NCBI GenBank assembly: GCA_046498285.1
Contig: JAWOBA010000288.1
Coordinates: 1 to 5,562 of the forward strand
Source: B33-G16 sp046498285
Lineage (GTDB): Bacteria; Desulfobacterota; DSM-4660; Desulfatiglandales; B25-G16
Length of the DNA: 5,562 bases
Direction of reading: 5' to 3'
The notes under the pieces are model-generated. The model did no database searches, was not told the DNA's origin, and worked only from the letters and a program-made list of their open reading frames with translations. A program made the translations under genes and the position numbers. Below are positions 1 to 5,562 of the stretch, piece after piece; the stretch's first letter is position 1, and the number at the start of each line of letters is the position of its first letter.

Positions 1-123
1 GTGGTCGAGGAAGATTTTGCGAAACTGCCAGAGTTGATCAAAAATGCGGAAGCGGCACCTGTATTTGAAAAGGAAGAAGTGGTGGATAATAATGATCAGG
101 CCGAACAATTGAGCATGTTTTAG
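1..123 (+). CDS. C-terminal fragment of an unidentified protein with a QLSMF tail
   Basis: An open frame runs from the window edge to a TAG stop at 121-123 and gives 40 residues. The true start lies outside the window, so the GTG at position 1 need not be an initiation codon. The fragment has a short helix-like stretch (KLPELIKNAE, residues 8-17) and then an acidic, probably disordered linker (EKEEVVDNNDQAE, residues 23-35). It ends exactly on QLSMF (residues 36-40). That pentapeptide closely matches the QL(S/D)LF consensus by which many bacterial replication and repair proteins bind the beta sliding clamp, and such motifs are often at the extreme C terminus. The protein could therefore be DNA-associated (a repair polymerase, MutS-like protein or transposase, for example), but the match may be chance. 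The dehydrogenase starts 17 nt downstream on the same strand, so the two could be co-transcribed. I cannot assign a family from this tail. Confidence 0.75.
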   Translation: MVEEDFAKLPELIKNAEAAPVFEKEEVVDNNDQAEQLSMF

Positions 124-140
124 AAGGTAAGTGAATCTCC

Positions 141-1454
141 ATGAGTAAAGAAAAGTTAATTGAAAAGTTTGAGTCTCGAGGTGCGCATGCTGTTGTTTTA
201 GGTTTGGGATATGTCGGTTTGCCGTTGGCAACCGTCCTGGCGGATGCAGGATACTCAGTGACAGGGGTAGATGTTGATGAGGAGAAGGTTGAGGCAATAA
301 ACCAGGGCCTCAGTTACATTCAAGACGTACCAACAGAGAAAGTGAGAAATTTGGTGGAAGGGGGCCAATTCTCAGCCACGACTGATTTCTCTGTCGTAAA
401 GGAAGCGGATGCGGTCAGCATCTGTGTCCCCACCCCGCTCCGAAAAACCCGCGATCCTGACCTTTCTTTTATTCTCTCCGTCACGGATGAAATCAAACCT
501 TACATTCATCCTGAAATGGTGGTTGTTCTGGAGTCGACCACGTATCCCGGGACGACAAGGGAATTATTGCTTCCCAAGTTGAGCCGCGATGGGGAACTGG
601 TGGTAGGGGAAGATTTTTATTTGGGCTTCTCTCCGGAGCGGGTGGATCCGGGCCGGAAAGATTGGACGACTGTAAATACACCCAAAATCGTAGGGGGGAT
701 CACGCCCGCCTGCTGTGAAGTGGCAAGAGTCTATTATCAGCAGGCCATGGAGACTGTAGTGCAGGTTAGCAGTGTTGAAGTTGCGGAGATGACCAAATTA
801 CTTGAAAATACTTTCCGGATGGTCAATATTGGGTTGGTCAATGAGATGGCTCTCATGTGCGACCGGATGGGTATCAATATTTGGGAAGTGATTGACGCCG
901 CAGCTACCAAACCTTTTGGCTTTATGAAATTTACACCCGGTCCGGGATTGGGCGGACATTGTATTCCCATTGACCCCCTCTTTCTGTCATGGAAATTGAG
1001 ATCCCTGAATTACACAGCTCGGTTCATCGATTTAGCTTCTGAGATTAATACCAGTATGCCACGTTATGTGGTGGGTAGAATTCAGGATGCGTTAAATGAG
1101 AGTGGAAAACCGGTTAAGGGGAGCAAGGTTTTAATCTTGGGGGCTGCGTATAAACCAGACATCGGTGATATAAGGGAATCTCCTGCTTTGGATATCATTG
1201 GTATTTTACAGCATAAAGGAGCCGAGGTTGTTTATCATGATCCCTATATTCCCCATATCTCGGAGAAAGGGTATAGCTTGAGCAGTGTGGGAAATCTATC
1301 TGCTGAAGTTGGCTCCGCGGATTGTGTAGCCATTATTACGGATCACAGCGATTACGATTACGAAGAAATCTTGGAACATGCCCAATGCATTATGGACGCG
1401 AGAAATGCCTTAGGGGATTTAGGACGGGGTAATCCGAAGGTGCATGTTCTTTAA
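141..1454 (+). CDS. UDP-sugar 6-dehydrogenase, WbpA/UDP-GlcNAc dehydrogenase type
   Basis: This is a cytoplasmic NAD-dependent enzyme that oxidises C6 of a UDP-hexose twice, from alcohol to carboxylate, making a UDP-uronic acid. At 437 residues it is full length for the family. The N-terminal Rossmann domain carries GLGYVG at residues 21-26, with acidic D44 closing the second beta strand. CVPTP follows at 95-99, then ESTTYPGTT at 131-139 and SPERVDPG at 164-171. The central domain has EMTKLLEN (216-223, with K219 and N223), and the catalytic cysteine is C274 in GGHCIPID. The C-terminal UDP-binding domain carries AYKPDIGDIRES at 336-347. SPERVDPG and the FIDLASEIN segment favour the WbpA-like (UDP-GlcNAc to UDP-GlcNAcA) branch over plain UDP-glucose dehydrogenase, but substrate is an inference. 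ATG 141 is the first possible start after an in-frame TGA at 132-134. A modest AAGGT ribosome site lies 12 nt upstream. The epimerase follows after 28 nt and probably uses its product. Confidence 0.95.
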   Translation: MSKEKLIEKFESRGAHAVVLGLGYVGLPLATVLADAGYSVTGVDVDEEKVEAINQGLSYIQDVPTEKVRNLVEGGQFSATTDFSVVKEADAVSICVPTPLRKTRDPDLSFILSVTDEIKPYIHPEMVVVLESTTYPGTTRELLLPKLSRDGELVVGEDFYLGFSPERVDPGRKDWTTVNTPKIVGGITPACCEVARVYYQQAMETVVQVSSVEVAEMTKLLENTFRMVNIGLVNEMALMCDRMGINIWEVIDAAATKPFGFMKFTPGPGLGGHCIPIDPLFLSWKLRSLNYTARFIDLASEINTSMPRYVVGRIQDALNESGKPVKGSKVLILGAAYKPDIGDIRESPALDIIGILQHKGAEVVYHDPYIPHISEKGYSLSSVGNLSAEVGSADCVAIITDHSDYDYEEILEHAQCIMDARNALGDLGRGNPKVHVL

Positions 1455-1472
1455 TGAAGCATCGGTTTGATT

Positions 1473-1480
1473 GGGAGTGG
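1473..1480 (+). promoter_or_regulatory. Ribosome binding site that fixes the epimerase start
   Basis: GGGAGTGG lies 2-10 nt before ATG 1483, and its GGGAG core has a 5-nt spacer. No comparable purine run lies before the in-frame TTG at 1471, which directly follows an in-frame TGA at 1468-1470. This supports ATG 1483 over TTG 1471 or GTG 1477 as the start. Confidence 0.6.
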
Positions 1481-1482
1481 GT

Positions 1483-2463
1483 ATGGAAAAGTATCTTGTG
1501 ACGGGTGCAGCGGGTTTTATTGCTTCCCGTGTTTCAGAGATGCTCTTACAGGAAGGACACATCGTTGTCGGGGTCGATAATATGAACCAGGCTTATGATG
1601 TACGCATGAAAGAGTATCGATTGAATCAGTTAGAAAAATATGACCGTTTCCAATTCCATCGATTGGATATTGGCGACCGGTCCATCCTTGAAAACCAAGC
1701 CTTTCGAGATCAAGGATTTGCAGCCGTGATCAATCTAGCGGCTCGTGCAGGTGTGCGTGCCAGCCTTGAGGACCCTTGGGTTTATTTAGATACGAACACC
1801 ACAGGCACATTGAATCTACTCGAACTATGCAAACAGGAAAGCGTACCGAAATTCATCCTTGCCTCTACCTCCAGTATTTATGGAAATGATGTCCCTTACC
1901 CAACGCCGGAGAGTGCGGACAGCGACCATCCCTTACAGGCATATGCAGCGAGCAAGAAAGGCGCGGAGGTTTTAGCCTATGCTTACCATTACTTATTCGA
2001 TATAGATGTGTCTGTCGTCCGCTATTTCACCGTCTATGGCCCGGCAGGGCGCCCAGATATGGTCATGTTTCGCTTTAATCAGTGGATCCGAGAAGGGGAG
2101 CCATTACGGTTAAACGGCGATGGAGAACAGTCCCGAGGGTTTACGTATGTGGATGACATCGCCCGGGGGACCATTGCAGCGCTCAAGTCTTTAGGATATG
2201 AGATCATTAATTTGGGGGGACATGAAGTGATCACCATTAATGAACTGATCGAGATCTTGGAAAAAAAGATTGGGAAGAAAGCCATAATCCGCCATTTCCC
2301 GCAACATCCAGCGGATGCGATGATGAATCAGGCTGATGTGGGGAAGGCGAAGAGATTGTTAGGTTGGGAGCCGCAAATACCCCTGGAAGAGGGGATCGCC
2401 CGCATGGTGGCATGGTATGAGTGTGAACGAGATTGGGCGAAAGATATTGACACAGGAAGATGA
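1483..2463 (+). CDS. NAD-dependent UDP-uronate 4-epimerase (extended SDR family)
   Basis: This 326-residue cytoplasmic enzyme of the GalE/UDP-glucuronate 4-epimerase group inverts C4 of a UDP-sugar through a transient 4-keto intermediate. The N-terminal NAD site is TGAAGFIAS (residues 7-15), where the third glycine of GxxGxxG is alanine, a substitution known in this superfamily. VDNMNQAYDVRMK (31-43) resembles the segment that follows strand 2 in UDP-glucuronate 4-epimerases. NLAARAGVRASLEDP (84-98) is also typical of that group. The catalytic residues visible are T129 in STSSIYG, Y154 and K158 (YAASK). GDGEQSRGFTYVDDIARG supplies the usual C-terminal substrate-domain signature. The preceding gene makes a UDP-uronate, so the likely products are UDP-GalNAcA or UDP-GalA. 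This pairing parallels TviB/TviC in Vi antigen synthesis, and the exact N-acetyl or plain sugar cannot be decided here. A 12-nt longer version from TTG 1471 is possible but less likely. Confidence 0.92.
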   Translation: MEKYLVTGAAGFIASRVSEMLLQEGHIVVGVDNMNQAYDVRMKEYRLNQLEKYDRFQFHRLDIGDRSILENQAFRDQGFAAVINLAARAGVRASLEDPWVYLDTNTTGTLNLLELCKQESVPKFILASTSSIYGNDVPYPTPESADSDHPLQAYAASKKGAEVLAYAYHYLFDIDVSVVRYFTVYGPAGRPDMVMFRFNQWIREGEPLRLNGDGEQSRGFTYVDDIARGTIAALKSLGYEIINLGGHEVITINELIEILEKKIGKKAIIRHFPQHPADAMMNQADVGKAKRLLGWEPQIPLEEGIARMVAWYECERDWAKDIDTGR

Positions 2464-2493
2464 CAATTTGGCTTCTTTGTTTCGATGGATTGG

Positions 2494-2513
2494 GGTAGGC
2501 GAGCAGGCCTACC
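2494..2513 (+). terminator. Weak hairpin after the epimerase: possible terminator or attenuator
   Basis: GGTAGGC (2494-2500) and GCCTACC (2507-2513) form a perfect 7-bp stem with a 6-nt GAGCAG loop. A G-U pair (2493/2514) can extend it. It starts 30 nt past the epimerase stop. The following sequence is only moderately T-rich (TATTCTTCATT) and has no true T-tract, so intrinsic termination would be inefficient. It may separate the precursor genes from the downstream pair or simply stabilise the 3' end of the mRNA. Confidence 0.4.
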
Positions 2514-2522
2514 TATTCTTCA

Positions 2523-2551
2523 TTCGCATGATCTACCTCACTCAATATAGT
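2523..2551 (+). promoter_or_regulatory. Possible sigma-A-type promoter for the methyltransferase/glycosyltransferase pair
   Basis: TTCGCA (2523-2528) and TATAGT (2546-2551) sit 17 nt apart. They match the -35 and -10 consensus at 4 of 6 and 5 of 6 positions. Transcription would begin near 2558, giving a very short leader before ATG 2572. That leader still contains the GTAGGG ribosome site at 2561-2566. The location just after a hairpin makes a second transcription unit plausible, but matches of this quality occur by chance in AT-rich DNA. Confidence 0.35.
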
Positions 2552-2571
2552 GTTTTTAACGTAGGGTTTTT

Positions 2572-3396
2572 ATGAGAAAAGTGTTCTTTAGGATACTTAA
2601 TAAGATTTTAATTAAACTGGAATTACAAAATCTGTTGCACTTGAAGATGGAATTTCTAGTAAGCCAAGGAAGAAACGAAAGGGAGCTTTGTTTTCGTGTA
2701 CTCGATGGGGAAAAAAATCCTGGGATTATGTTTGACGTGGGTGCACATTATGGAGGTGCATTAGCTTCCTTTGCTGAGAACGGTTGGGAAGTGTTCGCTT
2801 TTGAACCAGATCCCGAAAACAGGCTTGTATTAAAAAGCAAATTTGGTAACTTCTCAAATGTCCATATCGATCCCAGGGCCGTCTCTAAAACCTCTGAAAA
2901 GGGAATTCCGTTTTACCATAGCGATGAATCAAGCGGGATAAGCTCGCTATTACCATTTCATGAAAGCCACAAAGAAACAGAAAGGGTTGATGTCACAACG
3001 CTGGAAGATTATCTGAAAAATCAAAGTCTTTTAGGGGAACAGATCGATTTTTTAAAAATCGATACGGAAGGGTATGACTTATTTGTCCTCCAAGGGTTTC
3101 CTTGGGAAAGCAATTCTCCTCGCTTGATTCTATGTGAATTTGAGGACAAAAAGACGCGTAAGTTAGGTTATGGGCTTTCTGACCTGGCGAAATACCTTGC
3201 GGATCGGAATTATCAAATGGTTATCTCCGAATGGTACCCAATTCATAGGTATGGAAGAAGGCATAGGTGGCGGAGATTTACCACATATCCTTGTCAGTTA
3301 AAAGATCCTCAGGCTTGGGGAAATATTATCGCTGCCTACGATCCTGATCTTTATAATAAAATGTTAAGCTTTTGTGGTCTGTATCCAGGAAAATGA
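2572..3396 (+). CDS. FkbM-family SAM-dependent methyltransferase
   Basis: This 274-residue protein is predicted to be a soluble class I methyltransferase that moves a methyl group from S-adenosylmethionine, typically to a sugar hydroxyl in a glycan or natural product. The first 50 residues are basic and hydrophobic and may be amphipathic. The Rossmann-like core begins with the SAM motif FDVGAHYGG (54-62), followed by FEPDP (77-81), whose acidic residue would hold the ribose. VDVTTLEDYL (139-148) and IDFLKIDTEGYD (158-169) are highly characteristic of FkbM proteins. An unusually basic, aromatic stretch (HRYGRRHRWRRF) lies in the C-terminal third and could contact membrane or an anionic acceptor, though this is inference. 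The gene starts after a 108-bp gap with a weak GTAGGG ribosome site and ends 6 nt before the membrane glycosyltransferase, so those two are almost certainly co-translated. The acceptor is unknown. A glycan residue built by this locus is the simplest guess. Confidence 0.9.
   Translation: MRKVFFRILNKILIKLELQNLLHLKMEFLVSQGRNERELCFRVLDGEKNPGIMFDVGAHYGGALASFAENGWEVFAFEPDPENRLVLKSKFGNFSNVHIDPRAVSKTSEKGIPFYHSDESSGISSLLPFHESHKETERVDVTTLEDYLKNQSLLGEQIDFLKIDTEGYDLFVLQGFPWESNSPRLILCEFEDKKTRKLGYGLSDLAKYLADRNYQMVISEWYPIHRYGRRHRWRRFTTYPCQLKDPQAWGNIIAAYDPDLYNKMLSFCGLYPGK
3387..3390 (+). promoter_or_regulatory. Ribosome binding site of the membrane glycosyltransferase, inside the preceding gene
   Basis: AGGA lies within the last codons of the methyltransferase, 12 nt before ATG 3403, a slightly long spacing. 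An in-frame TAA at 3400-3402 directly abuts the ATG, so no longer N terminus is possible. The 6-nt distance between stop and start suggests translational coupling. Confidence 0.45.
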
Positions 3397-3402
3397 AATT
3401 AA

Positions 3403-5406
3403 ATGATTTTATTAATTCCTCTCAGTGTATTCTTTTTATCATTATTTTTTATCGATCGTTGTGAATATTTGGTTCACAAGGCATTTGTGAAAGCTTTCTT
3501 GATCTTCCTCTTTCTTGTAACCTTCTCGACGGAATTACTTTCCCTGTTTAATATCTTATATTTCACATCCGTAACCATGTTTTGGTGCTTTTGCTTAATT
3601 TTGGTGTTATGGCTTAATGCACGAAAAGAACATGAGAGATTAAGACGATCTCTAAACGAAGCAGTAAAGAAGTTTCAGAGTCTTACCTGGTATGAATGGA
3701 TGGAGATCACTATTATAGGCCTTATATTATCTTTGACATTTATGATTGCTGTTCTTTCACCTCCCAATAATTTTGACTCTATGACCTATCATATGGCTCG
3801 GGTGTCGGAGTGGATCCAACATCAAAACGTCCGCTTTTACCCCACATCGATCCCTAGACAAAATCATGCCATGCCCCTAGCTGAATATGCTATTCTCCAT
3901 TTGCAATTGTTGAGTAAATCAGATCAATTTGCCAACTTAGTACAGTGGTTAAGCTTCCTGATTTCCATCCTTGTAGCATCCTTAGTTGCCAAAGAACTGA
4001 ATGTATCCAAATCGGGTCAGGTGTCTGTTGGTGTGTTGGTTGCCACCATACCGATGGCTATTTTACAAAGCTCTAGCACTCAAAATGACTTGGTAGTCGG
4101 CGCTTTATGTTTAATTTTTGCGTATTTCCTAATCCGTGTTATCCAGAGGATGTACTTGGCAGATGTCTTATTTGCTTCCTTAGCGTTGGGATTGGCATTA
4201 CTTACTAAAGGTACAGCATACCTTTATTGTGCTGGGATCGGTTTGGGTTTAAGCGGAATTAATCTTTTATTTTCTGAGCGCCTCCACAAAAAGAAGGATT
4301 TAGTTGGTCTTCTCATATTGATAGTATTAGGCGCCTTGGTCATTAACACTGGGCATTATGTAAGGAACATCAATATTTACGGATTTCCAATTTCCACGGC
4401 GTACAGCAGAATTTCTGTTGATCGCATTTCCATAGGAAACACGGTTGCTAACCTGATCAGAAATATAGCTATTCATCTTAGCACTCCGTTCAAATCATAC
4501 AATGAGGGAATTACAAAAGGAGTTCAGAGAATCTTGGGTCAATACGTAAATAACCCAGCATCAACCTTTGTCGGAGAGGAGTTCAAAGTCGCTTTTATCA
4601 TTAATGAGGACTATATAGGTAATTTTTTTCATTTCATCCTGGTTTTGTTCACTCTTCCGATGTTATTGGGTGCTAAACATAAGAATAAAATAAAGGCCTT
4701 ATGTTATGCAAGTGGGTTTCTTCTGGCGGGGTTATTTTACAATGTTGCAATCAAATGGCAACCTTGGACAAGTCGCTTGCAAACCCCCCTTTTTCTGTTT
4801 GCTATGCCGCTTGTGGTTTATTTGATAGAACGCATTAATCGATCGAAGATCATCCTTGCTTTCCTATGTGTTTTTCTTTTTTTATACAGTCTTCCCTTTC
4901 TATTTCTTAACGAAACTCGTCCTTTGGTCCCTTTGAGAGAACATACTGAGGATATTGTTACAAGAAAGGTAAAAAAGTACTTTTCCGATCGACCAAAGCG
5001 GTACGAACAATACTCGAGTGTTTTGTCTCCATTCTTTCAAGATCGTTCTGTATTGTATACGGAGAGGAAACAATTATATTTCGCGAGCAACCTTTATTAT
5101 TATGAGGATTATATAAGAGCTATGGAGGTCATGGAAGAACAGAAAGCCGATGTGGTAGGTTTATACTTAGGTAGCAATGATTGGGAGTATCCGTTGTGGG
5201 TATTATCAGACAAACATGCCGTGAGAAAAAAACCCATTTTTATACATATCGGGGTTGAGAATGAGACAAAATATTTACTTAGAGATCCTTATATATTGCC
5301 TGATTTGGTAATCGCTACCAAAGAGGTCTCGAAGGGGGTCTATTTCCAAGAGGAATATAAGGAGATTTTTGAATCGGAAAATGTTGATTTGTTAATCAGG
5401 AAGTGA
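3403..5406 (+). CDS. Multi-spanning GT-C/GT39-like membrane glycosyltransferase
   Basis: This 667-residue integral membrane protein probably transfers a sugar from a polyprenyl-phosphate donor to a glycan or protein on the outer face of the membrane. Hydrophobic segments are visible at about 2-17, 28-50, 52-71, 100-119, 176-196, 206-222, 229-247, 252-267, 300-320, 408-424, 432-450, 461-475 and 480-502. After the fourth segment comes PPNNFDSMTYH (120-130). Its D125 is in the place of the acidic residue that GT-C enzymes carry in the first large external loop. WIQHQNVRFYPT and RQNHAMPLAEY follow. QNDLVVGA (227-234) and LLTKGTAYLY (266-275) also recur in this family. Residues from about 503 to 667 form a soluble, presumably extracytoplasmic domain with GLYLGSNDWEYPLW, a segment I recall from related proteins. 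The charged 72-95 stretch should be cytoplasmic. The family is known mainly from sequence, so donor and acceptor cannot be given. A glycan flippase or polymerase is a less likely alternative. Confidence 0.82.
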   Translation: MILLIPLSVFFLSLFFIDRCEYLVHKAFVKAFLIFLFLVTFSTELLSLFNILYFTSVTMFWCFCLILVLWLNARKEHERLRRSLNEAVKKFQSLTWYEWMEITIIGLILSLTFMIAVLSPPNNFDSMTYHMARVSEWIQHQNVRFYPTSIPRQNHAMPLAEYAILHLQLLSKSDQFANLVQWLSFLISILVASLVAKELNVSKSGQVSVGVLVATIPMAILQSSSTQNDLVVGALCLIFAYFLIRVIQRMYLADVLFASLALGLALLTKGTAYLYCAGIGLGLSGINLLFSERLHKKKDLVGLLILIVLGALVINTGHYVRNINIYGFPISTAYSRISVDRISIGNTVANLIRNIAIHLSTPFKSYNEGITKGVQRILGQYVNNPASTFVGEEFKVAFIINEDYIGNFFHFILVLFTLPMLLGAKHKNKIKALCYASGFLLAGLFYNVAIKWQPWTSRLQTPLFLFAMPLVVYLIERINRSKIILAFLCVFLFLYSLPFLFLNETRPLVPLREHTEDIVTRKVKKYFSDRPKRYEQYSSVLSPFFQDRSVLYTERKQLYFASNLYYYEDYIRAMEVMEEQKADVVGLYLGSNDWEYPLWVLSDKHAVRKKPIFIHIGVENETKYLLRDPYILPDLVIATKEVSKGVYFQEEYKEIFESENVDLLIRK

Positions 5407-5412
5407 CAGGGT

Positions 5413-5562
5413 TCAGACTTTAGTCTTGATGGATAAACGACAGGAATAATCCACCCTGTGTAAAAACACGCGGAGGTTTTTTTCAGAAATGTATTCATCC
5501 ACTGCTAACTTGGCACCTTCGTAGTGTCCATAATCATCAATGATCAATACCCCATGTTCTAC
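5413..5562 (-). CDS. C-terminal fragment of a TylF/macrocin-type O-methyltransferase
   Basis: The reverse strand is open from the window edge (5562) to a TGA at 5415-5413, giving the last 49 residues of a protein whose start lies beyond the window. The fragment begins VEHGVLIIDDYGHYEGAK and continues AVDEYISEKN, then LHRVDYSCRLSIK. This matches the C-terminal end of the TylF/MycF/NovP family of SAM- and Mg2+-dependent sugar O-methyltransferases. The DD pair (fragment residues 9-10) corresponds to metal-binding aspartates in that family. Members methylate deoxysugars of macrolides and aminocoumarins, and many homologues occur in bacterial polysaccharide loci. The gene converges on the membrane glycosyltransferase with 6 nt between the two stop codons, so it belongs to a different transcript. 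The family call is firm despite the short length; the substrate is unknown. Confidence 0.82.
   Translation of the reverse strand, partial: VEHGVLIIDDYGHYEGAKLAVDEYISEKNLRVFLHRVDYSCRLSIKTKV

Noticed and set aside
493..970. Two minus-strand open frames (493-681 and 737-970) inside the dehydrogenase gene
   Set aside because: They lie opposite a fully conserved dehydrogenase frame, have no recognisable protein motifs and read like antisense shadows.
1471..1482. TTG 1471 as the epimerase start
   Set aside because: It lacks an upstream ribosome binding site and would add four residues before a normal N-terminal strand. ATG 1483 has a suitable GGGAG site.
2079..2285. Minus-strand open frame inside the epimerase gene
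   Set aside because: It is an antisense shadow of a strongly supported coding region, with a serine/proline-rich low-information translation.
5415..5426. Short palindrome AGACT-TT-AGTCT near the convergent stop codons
   Set aside because: A 5-bp stem with a 2-nt loop cannot form a stable hairpin, and the bases are explained as coding sequence of the minus-strand gene.
5406..5459. Inverted repeat ACAGGGT (5406-5412) / ACCCTGT (5453-5459) as a bidirectional terminator
   Set aside because: The arms are only 7 bp with a 40-nt loop, neither side has a T-tract, and most of it lies inside the TylF-like coding sequence.
1..5562. CRISPR array, insertion sequence, tRNA or other RNA gene
   Set aside because: No regularly spaced direct repeats, recognisable transposase frame, terminal inverted repeats or tRNA-like arms were seen, and almost all of the window is accounted for by coding sequence.

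Overview
The window looks like part of a surface-polysaccharide (capsule, exopolysaccharide or secondary cell-wall glycan) locus of a moderate-GC Bacillota bacterium, probably a Bacillales relative. This assignment is an inference from the purine-rich ribosome binding sites, the gene families present and the general codon style. No rRNA or other taxonomic marker is present.

Layout: (1) Positions 1-123 hold the last 40 codons of an unidentified protein with an acidic tail ending in QLSMF, which resembles a bacterial sliding-clamp-binding peptide. (2) Positions 141-1454 encode a full-length UDP-sugar 6-dehydrogenase of the WbpA (UDP-GlcNAc dehydrogenase) type. (3) Positions 1483-2463 encode an extended short-chain dehydrogenase/reductase of the UDP-glucuronate/UDP-HexNAc-uronate 4-epimerase type. 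(4) A 108-bp gap holds a hairpin and a possible promoter. (5) Positions 2572-3396 encode an FkbM-family methyltransferase. (6) Positions 3403-5406 encode a multi-spanning GT-C/GT39-like membrane glycosyltransferase, 6 nt behind the methyltransferase. (7) Positions 5413-5562, on the minus strand, encode the C-terminal end of a TylF/macrocin-type O-methyltransferase that converges on the membrane protein with only 6 nt between the stop codons.

The dehydrogenase and epimerase would act in sequence, oxidising C6 of a UDP-sugar and then inverting C4 to give a nucleotide-linked uronic acid such as UDP-GalNAcA or UDP-GalA. The membrane protein would transfer a sugar from a polyprenyl-phosphate carrier on the outer face of the membrane. 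The two methyltransferases could decorate the glycan. Genes 3-4 are visibly more AT-rich than genes 1-2, which suggests a junction between a precursor-synthesis module and a more variable assembly/decoration module.

I found no CRISPR array, insertion sequence, tRNA or rRNA, and no clear evidence of a wholly new system. The most interesting points are the clamp-motif tail next to a sugar-nucleotide operon, the FkbM/GT39-like pair, and the two unrelated methyltransferase families in one short stretch.
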